From: an uncultured Dyadobacter sp. | GTDB taxonomy: Bacteria; Bacteroidota; Bacteroidia; Cytophagales; Spirosomataceae | NCBI GenBank assembly: GCA_946481035.1 | Contig: CAMLNK010000136.1 | Span: 1-8,305, forward strand | Direction of reading: 5' to 3' | Length of the DNA stretch: 8,305 nt | Part shown: in pieces, positions 1-6,398 of the stretch | Layout of the letters: every line of letters starts with the position of its first letter | Numbering within the stretch: position 1 is the stretch's first letter | Notes under the pieces: generated by a model | The model's database searches: none | What the model was told of the DNA's origin: nothing | What the model saw: the letters and a program-made list of their open reading frames with translations, nothing else | Translations under genes and position numbers: made by a program

Positions 1-63
1 TTCCCAATAATCGAGAATCGCTACAAATTCTTTCTTAAATGCTTCGGGCGTAAATTCGGCCAT
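1..63 (-). CDS. Start of a gene leaving the window; possibly an AGE-family sugar 2-epimerase
   Basis: Only the first 21 codons are present, read on the minus strand from an ATG at 63 and open to the window edge. The peptide begins MAEFTPEAFKKEF and continues VAILDYWE. An opening amphipathic helix ending in a Leu-Asp-Tyr-Trp segment resembles the N-terminus of N-acylglucosamine/cellobiose 2-epimerases (AGE family, an alpha/alpha barrel acting on the reducing-end sugar). That is a resemblance recalled from a very short fragment, not an assignment. No signal peptide is apparent, so a cytoplasmic protein is likely. The gene lies 57 bases after the PIN toxin stop on the same strand, and I see no separate promoter in the gap. 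Confidence 0.45.
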   Translation of the reverse strand, partial: MAEFTPEAFKKEFVAILDYWE

Positions 64-120
64 GGTTCCGGGCTGTTTTTTTAGGAAAAAGCAACCCGCA
101 GGACGTTCATACTTGGTTTG

Positions 121-555
121 TTACCTGGGTTCTACCGGTAACTCCTCTTTGGCGAGTAAGGATCCGAGCAGTTTATCGGACGTTACGAAAAGATCCGCCC
201 TACCTCTCAAAGCAATCGCTGTTGCCAGCTGAATGCTATCGAGCGATCGGAGACCTTCCACACCATACCTATTCAATAATTCACAGGCATTGTCAATGAT
301 GCGTTCGTCCAGGGGTAGGAATGTAAACTGCGCAGCGTCTTCCTCAAACCAAACAGCCATTTGGCCCACGATTTCTGTGGCCAGTTCTCCCTGTCTTCGC
401 TTTTTCCAAAGAGGTGACAAGAACTCCACTCGCGAGAGTTCAGAAAGGAAAATCGAAGAAATCGAGTTTTGGACAATGATATTTTTGAAGGACTCGCTAT
501 CCTTTTCTTCATGATAAAGTTTTATCAGTGAAGAAGTATCCAGAAAAAGACGCAT
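121..555 (-). CDS. PIN-domain ribonuclease toxin, VapC-like
   Basis: A 144-residue protein with the size and motif order of a VapC-type PIN-domain endoribonuclease. Known toxins of this family cleave tRNA, rRNA or mRNA with Mg2+ or Mn2+ and are held inactive by the antitoxin encoded just upstream. The acidic active-site set appears intact: D6 in the opening RLFLDTSSLIK strand, E44 in SRVEF, D106 in SLDSIQLATA and D127 in VTSDKLL. I chose the ATG at 555 because the conserved first strand begins there and because it overlaps the antitoxin stop as TAATG. A longer frame reaching 651 adds 32 residues that are only the antitoxin C-terminal region read in another frame. Cytoplasmic, with no signal peptide. 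The TAATG overlap implies translational coupling to the antitoxin. The RNA target cannot be read from sequence. Confidence 0.9.
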   Translation of the reverse strand: MRLFLDTSSLIKLYHEEKDSESFKNIIVQNSISSIFLSELSRVEFLSPLWKKRRQGELATEIVGQMAVWFEEDAAQFTFLPLDERIIDNACELLNRYGVEGLRSLDSIQLATAIALRGRADLFVTSDKLLGSLLAKEELPVEPR

Positions 556-794
556 TATGAATTGCGTCTTTCGGAAATTACTTCTTCGGACAGCGAGCCT
601 TTTAAGTTTTTCAATAATTGTCGGCTTCTGTCGAAGGAAAAGTCGCTCCATTGCAGCGTTTTTGCATGAGTTTCAGCCGGAATTGCATCGTTAATTTCAG
701 GGAATGTAACAACAACCTTTGAAGGGAGGTCGATGCCGGGATTCGAATCCAGATGGATTCTGCCGTTTTGATAAGTTCCTTTAATTTCAAGCAT
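555..794 (-). CDS. Antitoxin partner of the PIN toxin (VapB-like)
   Basis: A 79-residue protein immediately upstream of the toxin, sharing one base with it. The first 30 or so residues (MLEIKGTYQNGRIHLD, then a VVVTFPE strand) look like the small beta-rich start of AF2212/DUF104-type antitoxins. The C-terminal part, with WSDFSFDRSRQLL, KGSLSEEV and ISERR (residues 49-77), resembles the helical toxin-wrapping tail common in Bacteroidota VapB-like antitoxins. The expected role is to bind and neutralise the PIN toxin and probably autoregulate the pair. The ATG at 794 is preferred; a TTG ten codons upstream would add a segment unlike the family start and would lie too close to the likely promoter. 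Naming the exact antitoxin family would need a profile search. Confidence 0.82.
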   Translation of the reverse strand: MLEIKGTYQNGRIHLDSNPGIDLPSKVVVTFPEINDAIPAETHAKTLQWSDFSFDRSRQLLKNLKGSLSEEVISERRNS

Positions 795-821
795 AGCGGT
801 ATATAGTATTAAGTTGGAACA

Positions 822-829
822 CAAAGTTA
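822..829 (-). promoter_or_regulatory. Possible -7 box for the toxin-antitoxin pair
   Basis: Read on the minus strand these bases are TAACTTTG, an exact fit to the Bacteroidota -7 consensus TAnnTTTG. The box lies 27 bases before the antitoxin ATG and overlaps the stop codon of the upstream glycoside hydrolase gene (827-829). No good TTTG element is seen 17-23 bases further upstream, so the promoter is only half supported. Confidence 0.4.
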
Positions 830-3466
830 CTGTTTTTCAACGATTCGTACCAGCCGTTCCTCCGCATTCCACCCTTCCACAGACACCAGCGGCGCCGGCC
901 CGTTTCCGGCGGTATATTCCAGTAAAATAGTCCTGCTCTCGCCCGGGAGTACCGACACGTAGTTGTCGTCATAGAACACCGGCAAAATGCGTTTTTTAGA
1001 ATTCGGGTCGACCAATGCGATGCGGTTGAAGAATGCCAGCGGGGCATTTGCGGGGTTCTTGAGGGTTACTTCCACTTTGCCGCGGGAAATTGTTCGGGCA
1101 GTAGTGGTGGCCTGAGATTCGGGCATGGTTTGCAGGCCGCTGTGATTACCCGCTGCATCGGGGAGCCAGTACAGGTTATCGCTGACAGGCTTCTTGTCGA
1201 GGTTCAGGAGGCGCAGGGAAAGGAACATACCTTCCTTTTTAGCCATTTCTCTGATCTCCCGGTTAATATCAATGATCTTTCGGGTTGTCGAGGGGCCTAT
1301 TTCCACGAAAACCTGGGTGAGTTGCTTCACGTTACCCTTCATATCGATCGCATTGATGACGAGCATCAGGTCGTACTGGTGTTTGAAGGTGTTGTTGACG
1401 ATCGCCACGGCGGTATCGGCCGGATTGTACATCACGTGCAAAGGCTCGCTGCCGGAATGCAGGCCGTACAGACACGCATTCGGGTCGAGGTAATAGTCGT
1501 ACATCTGGCCGCGGAGGGAGGTCCATGGGTTTTGGGTTTTCCAGATGATCACGCCCGTATACCAGTCCCACATATGCGCGCTGAAACCTTCCATTAATGC
1601 GCGGTACTGGTCGTAATTGACGAGCTGGGCTTTCTTGCCGAAATCGCGCATGTCGGTAGCTTTGCCGTACGGGTCGATGTGGCCGTCGTAACCGATATAT
1701 TTGTGGTATTTCCAAACCGAATCCACCTTTTCGCGACCTGTTTCCGCCGAATACTCCGGTGCAATGCGGTTGGCTTCGGGTAAAAATCTTTCCAGGGAAT
1801 GGTGATCACCTACGCCTACCGAACCGATTTCCGAGTTGAAAGGCCAGGTGCGATAATTCCAGAAGCGGGTCAGCGGCTGGATGCCATAAGGCCCGTCGCC
1901 ATTGCCGCCCAGCGCGTTGAACGACATGTCGTCGGAATTGGAATAGTCTACAAACCAGCGGGTCCCATCCAATGCAGGCAGGATCGAATCCCGGAGCGGC
2001 GTCATGATGTCGACGGGCAGGGTGATCTCGTTTCCACCGCACCAGATGGCGAGCGACGGGTAGTTACGGATCATTTTAATCTGATCAGCAGCCGATTCCA
2101 GGAACAGGTTATGGTCGTCGGGGTATTTGCGGCGCGTCCATTGGTCGTCGGCTTTGGCTGGGTCGACCCACCGGCCGTTGCAATCGCCGGAGCCCCAGAA
2201 ATCCTGCATGACCAGGATACCGTAGCGATCGCAGGCTTCATAGAACTCGGGACGTTCGGTCAATGCACCGCCCCAGATCCGTAGCAGGTTCAGGTTCATG
2301 TCGCGGTGAAAGCGTACCTCGGCGTTGTAGCGCTCATCCGAAAAGCGGAGCATAGCGTCGGAAATGATCCAGTTCCCGCCTTTGATAAACACTTTCTGGC
2401 CATTGACCGATATTTGTTTGCTGCGCGTGGTGGTATTCCATTCGGCCTGTATTTCACGGATGCCTACTTTTAAAGTTTCGGTGTCGGAAATCTTGCCGGC
2501 CTGCGCGAATTGCATTTTCAGATCATACAAATCCTGTGCGCCGTAGCCGTTCGGCCACCATAGTTTAGGGTTTTTCAGGCTCAGGTCGGGTAATTTCACT
2601 TCCAGGGTTGAATGTGGCTGGACGGTAACCTCTTTCGAAACCTTGTTTCCATCCAAAACATATTGCAAAATGCCCTTTTGCGGCGTGGGGCCGGCATTTT
2701 CGAGTTCTGCGCTTACCTTAATGGTCGCCGGTTGCTGGCTGGCACCGGGTGTTCTCTTACCCGGCACGAGGGTAATCACGTGCGGATTTTTGATATTGAT
2801 TTTACCTGTTTTTTCGATGGTCACCTTGTCCCAGATTCCCGTGTTGCGGTCGCGGACAGGCTGGATCCAATCCCAGCCCGCCACGTACTGGTGCGCTACA
2901 TTACGCGCAATGGTCCCGTCGCCGCCCTGGCCACCGTTGGGGTTTCCTACCGGATCGGGCGGATACACGATCACCGCAAGCCGGTTCTTGCCCGACTTAG
3001 CGATTTGGCTGGTAATGTTGTAAGTCTGCCGGAGAAACATGCCCGAATGCAGTTTGGCATTGAGTTTTTTTCCATTCAAAAACACATCGCAACTGTAATT
3101 TACGCCGCGCAAATGCAGCCATATTTCCTGTCCCGGTTCTGTCTTTTCCTCAAAATCTTTTACAAACCAATACGTATAGTAATCTCGCCCGGTGTTAAAA
3201 ATATCGGGAATCTGCTGGTTGTTCATACCCCAAAACGGATCGGGAATCTGCTTGTTTTCCAGCATGGTCGTTAGCACGGTACCGGGTACCACTGCCGGTT
3301 GCCAGCCATTCAATGCGAAATCGGGCGATGAGATGGCGGTGCCCGGGTTCTTCATTTTCGAGACCGGAATACATTTCCAATCGTCGCGAAGCTCGTAGCG
3401 TTGGGCATTGGCGACAATCGTCCAGAGGCAGGTGAGGGATAGGAGGAAGGTTCGCAGGTTAGTCAT
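827..3466 (-). CDS. Secreted glycoside hydrolase family 2, mannosidase/exo-glucosaminidase-like
   Basis: An 879-residue GH2 enzyme that should hydrolyse beta-linked sugars with retention, outside the cytoplasm. Residues 1-21 form a type I signal peptide ending ANA before Gln22, with no lipobox. The layout is an N-terminal jelly-roll sugar-binding domain (about 24-215), an Ig-like domain (about 220-340, closing near the WWPNGYG stretch at 303-309), a TIM barrel (about 345-680), and C-terminal beta-sandwich sequence to 879. The acid/base is expected at E480 in IWCGGNE and the nucleophile at E546 in FNSEIGSVG. The barrel also carries KGGNWI (362-367) and RIWGG (396-400). Length and motifs fit the exo-beta-glucosaminidase/beta-mannosidase side of GH2 rather than LacZ-type galactosidases; the nucleophile context recalls plant mannosylglycoprotein endo-beta-mannosidase. 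Substrate is not settled by sequence. It has its own promoter upstream. Confidence 0.93.
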   Translation of the reverse strand: MTNLRTFLLSLTCLWTIVANAQRYELRDDWKCIPVSKMKNPGTAISSPDFALNGWQPAVVPGTVLTTMLENKQIPDPFWGMNNQQIPDIFNTGRDYYTYWFVKDFEEKTEPGQEIWLHLRGVNYSCDVFLNGKKLNAKLHSGMFLRQTYNITSQIAKSGKNRLAVIVYPPDPVGNPNGGQGGDGTIARNVAHQYVAGWDWIQPVRDRNTGIWDKVTIEKTGKINIKNPHVITLVPGKRTPGASQQPATIKVSAELENAGPTPQKGILQYVLDGNKVSKEVTVQPHSTLEVKLPDLSLKNPKLWWPNGYGAQDLYDLKMQFAQAGKISDTETLKVGIREIQAEWNTTTRSKQISVNGQKVFIKGGNWIISDAMLRFSDERYNAEVRFHRDMNLNLLRIWGGALTERPEFYEACDRYGILVMQDFWGSGDCNGRWVDPAKADDQWTRRKYPDDHNLFLESAADQIKMIRNYPSLAIWCGGNEITLPVDIMTPLRDSILPALDGTRWFVDYSNSDDMSFNALGGNGDGPYGIQPLTRFWNYRTWPFNSEIGSVGVGDHHSLERFLPEANRIAPEYSAETGREKVDSVWKYHKYIGYDGHIDPYGKATDMRDFGKKAQLVNYDQYRALMEGFSAHMWDWYTGVIIWKTQNPWTSLRGQMYDYYLDPNACLYGLHSGSEPLHVMYNPADTAVAIVNNTFKHQYDLMLVINAIDMKGNVKQLTQVFVEIGPSTTRKIIDINREIREMAKKEGMFLSLRLLNLDKKPVSDNLYWLPDAAGNHSGLQTMPESQATTTARTISRGKVEVTLKNPANAPLAFFNRIALVDPNSKKRILPVFYDDNYVSVLPGESRTILLEYTAGNGPAPLVSVEGWNAEERLVRIVEKQ

Positions 3467-3499
3467 AGGAAACAGAATTTGTCGTTATCGGCGATACGG

Positions 3500-3528
3500 C
3501 AAATATATCTGATCCTAATGCCTTCAAA
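3500..3528 (-). promoter_or_regulatory. Bacteroidota-type promoter of the GH2 gene
   Basis: On the minus strand a TTTG element (3528-3525) is followed after 17 bases by TATATTTG (3507-3500), an exact match to the TAnnTTTG -7 box. This fits the TTG/TTTG plus TAnnTTTG architecture described for Bacteroidetes primary sigma factors, where spacings of about 17-23 are accepted. The -7 box ends 33 bases before the GH2 ATG, giving a short leader of roughly 25-30 bases. A very A/T-rich tract just upstream (about 3541-3600) could act like an UP element, but that is speculation. Confidence 0.65.
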
Positions 3529-3618
3529 CAAGGAAGGATATTGCATTAATTAAAATATTGACGAACATTCCTTTTATTTTTAAATTTTAATAAAAATGTA
3601 TTTCACGCGGCTTTGAAC

Positions 3619-3650
3619 AAAAAAGCCTGACGCACAATGGCATCAGGCTT
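3619..3650 (-). terminator. Rho-independent terminator after the acidic-protein gene
   Basis: On the minus strand AAGCCTGA (3650-3643) pairs perfectly with TCAGGCTT (3630-3623) across a 12-base loop. The downstream arm runs into a stretch of six T (3624-3619). It begins 18 bases after the stop of the acidic-protein gene, so it should separate that gene's transcript from the GH2 gene. Confidence 0.75.
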
Positions 3651-3668
3651 GCGGGGTTTGGCGGCAGG

Positions 3669-3995
3669 TCAATCGCCTTGGTTTTCTTCCTGGCTCTCGT
3701 GGTTATCGCCGCCGAGGCTGTAATAATTATTTTCCTCATCTTCCCGTCCGATCTCCTCATCGTCGTCATCGTATTCAGAGCCCGGTACGTCCAGATCGTC
3801 GCCGGTCAGGTCGTCTTCAAATGATTTTTCATTCCATTCGTCGGCGTCTATGTCGAGCGCACGCTTGACACGGGAGATATCTTCGGGATCAATATCCGGG
3901 TCTATAAGTCCCTGACGGTAAATGTCTTCATCCGCCGGGTAATTTCCGGGAAGGTCTTCATCATATAACTCATCGTCCTCATCGTATGGGCCCAT
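3669..3995 (-). CDS. Highly acidic small hypothetical protein
   Basis: I do not recognise a named family. The product is 108 residues with 43 Asp/Glu against only 6 Lys/Arg, so it is strongly negative and probably largely disordered. Acidic clusters lie at both ends (DEDDELYDED near residues 5-14; YDDDDEE near 85-91). A short central part (about residues 38-60, ISRVKRALDIDADEW) is the only segment with normal composition and may form a helix. It has no signal peptide or membrane segment and no cysteine. The frame ends just before a clear terminator on the same strand and starts at an ATG facing a divergent gene, which supports a real single-gene transcript. Similar small acidic proteins seem common in Cytophagales genomes (from memory). 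Possible roles are binding a basic partner, metal binding or histone-like mimicry; none is shown. Confidence 0.72.
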   Translation of the reverse strand: MGPYDEDDELYDEDLPGNYPADEDIYRQGLIDPDIDPEDISRVKRALDIDADEWNEKSFEDDLTGDDLDVPGSEYDDDDEEIGREDEENNYYSLGGDNHESQEENQGD

Positions 3996-4118
3996 AGCTG
4001 TAATGGTTAAGTGTACTAAAAATCGGGTAGCCGGTTTTCTGGATTTTGGTATTGGTTAAAAAAGCATTCCCGAACGCTTTTACCTAAAATAAATGTTTTC
4101 ACCCAATTTTACGATTGC
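3996..4118. promoter_or_regulatory. Divergent intergenic region
   Basis: This 123-base A/T-rich gap lies between two genes transcribed away from each other, so it should contain both promoters. I find no exact TAnnTTTG box on either strand. No Shine-Dalgarno sequence is evident before either ATG, which is usual for this phylum. The extent is defined by the flanking genes rather than by a motif. Confidence 0.4.
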
Positions 4119-5408
4119 ATGCAAAGAAAATTAATCCGGTCGACCGGAGCACTGGCAGTATTAGCAGCTGCCACCGTGGCAACGGCCACCGTACTGGTCG
4201 GTTACCGAACCGATGCCCCCTTTAAATCCCCCCTCTACACGCCTGTTGATGCCAAAGAACTGAAATTGCCCGCCGGTTTTTCGGCCACGGTGCTCGCTAC
4301 CGACCTCGGTGCTACCCGGCATATGGTGGTGGGTAAAAACGGCGACATGTATGTAAAGCTTTCCAAACTGAAAGACGGCAAAGGTATTTACCTCCTGCGC
4401 GATACCAACGGCGACGGTGCGATCGACGAGCAGAAACTTTTCGGCGATTATCCCGGCACGGGCATCGCGATCAAGGATGGCTTTCTGTACAGCTCTTCCA
4501 ACAAAGGTGTTTTCAGGTACAAACTGAACGAGAAGGACGAAATCATCGATTTTGACAAACCCGAAAGCATCATCAGCGGGCTAACCGACCATGGCAGGGA
4601 CAATGCAAAGCCGCTCGCGCTTGATAACAAGGGGAATATTTATGTAACGGTAGGCTCCTACAACGACAACTGCCGCGGGGCGGGTTCGGCCAAGGGCATG
4701 TCGCCCTGCACGATCCTCGACTCGGCGGGCGGGATCTGGCGCTTCAAGGCAGGGCAGCTCAATCAGCAGTTTTCCGATGGCGTGCGGTTCGCGACGGGCG
4801 TGAAAAACGCGGTAGGGATCGACTGGGACAACAAAACCAATGCATTGTACGCAACCACGCATGGGCGGGGCAAGTTCGACGACATGTATCCGCAATATTA
4901 TACACCCAAAAATAGCGCCGAGCTACCGGCCGAAACGCTTTATCGCCTGAAAGAGGGGGATGACGCAGGCTGGCCGTACATTTATTACGATCATTTCCAG
5001 AACAAAAAAATGCTCGCGCCGGAATATGGCGGTGATGGCAAAAAGACGGGCGGAGAAAAGGCGATCAACCCGTTAGTGGCTTTCCCGGCGCATTTGGGGC
5101 CGAATGCACTGATGTTCTACACGGGTAATATGTTCCCGGCACGTTACCGGAATGGTGCATTCATTGCTTTCCACAGCCAATCGTCGGAACTGAAAAAAGG
5201 TTACCTGGTAGCATTTGTACCGTTTGTGAATGGCAAGCCGGGCAAATGGGAGATTTTTGCCGATAATTTCGCAGGTACCGACCTCGCCAAGCCTACCGGC
5301 CCGATCCAGCATCGCCCGTGCGGGCTCGCGCAGGGACCCGATGGTGCGTTGTACGTAACGGACGATCTCAACGGCACGATTTTCAAAATCGCCTATAAAA
5401 AGAAGTAG
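4119..5408 (+). CDS. Exported beta-propeller related to PQQ-dependent sorbosone/glucose dehydrogenases
   Basis: A 429-residue protein resembling the COG2133 propeller family, whose best-known members oxidise aldoses or sorbosone with PQQ and calcium. Residues about 10-28 (ALAVLAAATVATATVLVG) form an export signal or uncleaved anchor, placing it in the periplasm or at the membrane. Propeller features in order are the LPAGFSATVLA opening (50-60), a calcium-loop-like DTNGDGAID (95-103), NIYVTVGSYND (173-183), GVKNAVGIDWD (227-237) with LYATTHG (243-249), GWPYIYY (284-290), HLGPNALMFYTG (325-336), and HRPCGLAQGPDGALYVTDD (398-416). C185 and C197 flank a short loop and may form a disulfide. No CxxCH haem motif is present, so electrons would go to a separate acceptor. 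The PQQ-contacting Arg-Asn of soluble glucose dehydrogenase appears as Lys229-Asn230, so cofactor use is uncertain. It is the only plus-strand gene and ends at a strong hairpin. Confidence 0.82.
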   Translation: MQRKLIRSTGALAVLAAATVATATVLVGYRTDAPFKSPLYTPVDAKELKLPAGFSATVLATDLGATRHMVVGKNGDMYVKLSKLKDGKGIYLLRDTNGDGAIDEQKLFGDYPGTGIAIKDGFLYSSSNKGVFRYKLNEKDEIIDFDKPESIISGLTDHGRDNAKPLALDNKGNIYVTVGSYNDNCRGAGSAKGMSPCTILDSAGGIWRFKAGQLNQQFSDGVRFATGVKNAVGIDWDNKTNALYATTHGRGKFDDMYPQYYTPKNSAELPAETLYRLKEGDDAGWPYIYYDHFQNKKMLAPEYGGDGKKTGGEKAINPLVAFPAHLGPNALMFYTGNMFPARYRNGAFIAFHSQSSELKKGYLVAFVPFVNGKPGKWEIFADNFAGTDLAKPTGPIQHRPCGLAQGPDGALYVTDDLNGTIFKIAYKKK

Positions 5409-5424
5409 GCCGAAGGATTGATAA

Positions 5425-5473
5425 AAAAGGTCGTATCAGCGTGACAACTTGTTCACTTTTGATACGACCTTTT
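5425..5473. terminator. Bidirectional terminator between converging genes
   Basis: A perfect 14-base inverted repeat, AAAAGGTCGTATCA at 5425-5438 and its complement at 5460-5473. The 21-base loop can itself pair partly (GTGA with TCAC). The stem begins with A and ends with T runs on either strand, so it can stop transcription of the plus-strand propeller gene (stop at 5408) and of the minus-strand cyclase gene (stop at 5496). Confidence 0.85.
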
Positions 5474-5495
5474 AACATTTATACGCAAGGTAAAA

Positions 5496-6380
5496 TCACG
5501 CTTTCGGCAATGTGGCGAAAGCCCTTACCGGGAATGTGCCTGCGCCCCTGAACTTCGGCGGTACCGCGCTGAACAGGTAGCCCGCTGCCGGCAGTTTTTC
5601 CAGATTGCAAAGATGCTCGACGATCAGGATTTCGGCACCGAGTAAAATACTGTGCACCGGGCGGCTGTTACCGCGGGTGTCGTCGATGTTATGGCTGTCG
5701 ATCCCGACCAGTTTTACCCCGCAATCGCGCAGGTATTCAGCCGCTTCGCGCGTGACGAAAGGGTGGTTTTCGAAATAGGCTTCCGTATTCCAATGTTTCG
5801 CCCAGCCCGTGCGGATCATGACTGCCTTGTTACGGATTTCGAGGTTTTGGAAAAACTGAATACCAATTTCCAGCGCTCCCGTGGCGTCGATCGTGATGGC
5901 GTCCAGGTTCGCAAATGCTTCCAGTTCTACCTCCGAAAGATCTTTCCCATGCGCATAACGATGGAATGGGCAGTCGATATAGGTTCCCGTATTGGTTACC
6001 ATTTCGATTTTGCCGATCTGAAACTCGGTACCTTCCTCGTATTTGCCTTTTGACTCTTCCCTGCTCAAAAAATCGCAGATTACCGGCGCCGGAAGACCTT
6101 TGTAGGTAATCAGCCCATCAAAAATAGTATGACTCAGATCGACCAGTAGTTCCTGCGAAGGCCCGTTTACCGGCTGACGCTTGTGTTTTTCCTGAATGTA
6201 AAACTTATTGAGGATTTTGACTTTTCCGACCATTAACAACCGAAGGTCTTTGATAATGTAATCGGCCAGCTCGGCATCGGTAATCGTTTCGCCGGCAATA
6301 TCGAGCCGGAAATCCTGTCCCTGAATACCTCCGCCGTTGGTAAATTCAATGTCGAAATCAAAAACTACTCTGTGGTCCAT
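5496..6380 (-). CDS. Cyclase-family (kynurenine formamidase-like) protein with extra N-terminal domain and altered metal site
   Basis: A 294-residue protein in two parts. Residues about 75-294 match the cyclase family (PF04199), metal-dependent hydrolases that include kynurenine formamidase KynB. It has the DLSHTIFDGL opening (81-90) and a PVHSILL...IVEHL segment in which H243 and E255 sit 12 apart, as the metal-ligand His and Glu do in KynB. The usual HxGTHxDxPxH signature reads NTGTYIDCPFH (130-140), so D136 and H140 remain but the first two His are N130 and Y134. Residues 1-68 (VFDFDIEFTNGGG..., then IIKDLRLLMVG) form a separate alpha/beta-looking domain absent from ordinary KynB, which is about 210 residues. 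There is no signal peptide, so it is probably cytoplasmic. The gene starts 18 bases after the DUF1080 stop, so the two are very likely co-transcribed. The substrate is unknown; an amide, lactone or cyclic sugar-derived compound is possible. Confidence 0.85.
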   Translation of the reverse strand: MDHRVVFDFDIEFTNGGGIQGQDFRLDIAGETITDAELADYIIKDLRLLMVGKVKILNKFYIQEKHKRQPVNGPSQELLVDLSHTIFDGLITYKGLPAPVICDFLSREESKGKYEEGTEFQIGKIEMVTNTGTYIDCPFHRYAHGKDLSEVELEAFANLDAITIDATGALEIGIQFFQNLEIRNKAVMIRTGWAKHWNTEAYFENHPFVTREAAEYLRDCGVKLVGIDSHNIDDTRGNSRPVHSILLGAEILIVEHLCNLEKLPAAGYLFSAVPPKFRGAGTFPVRAFATLPKA

Positions 6381-6398
6381 TGGTCAATGTGATGTACT

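Noticed and set aside
64..105. Possible hairpin between the toxin gene and the left-edge gene
   Set aside because: Pairing of the T-run with the A-run around a short loop is weak, with no G/C stem; it is simple A/T composition.
556..651. Longer start for the PIN toxin, adding 32 residues
   Set aside because: The added residues are the antitoxin region read in another frame, and the conserved PIN first strand starts at the ATG at 555, which overlaps the antitoxin stop.
2612..3274. 220-codon open frame on the plus strand inside the GH2 gene
   Set aside because: It lies wholly opposite the conserved GH2 sugar-binding and Ig domains and has no recognisable domain; it is a codon-bias shadow. The same applies to the frames at 1130-1597 and 1799-2284.
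3568..3598. A/T palindrome-like stretch as a second terminator or operator
   Set aside because: The symmetry is imperfect and expected by chance in a tract of nearly pure A and T. A clear terminator already lies next to it.
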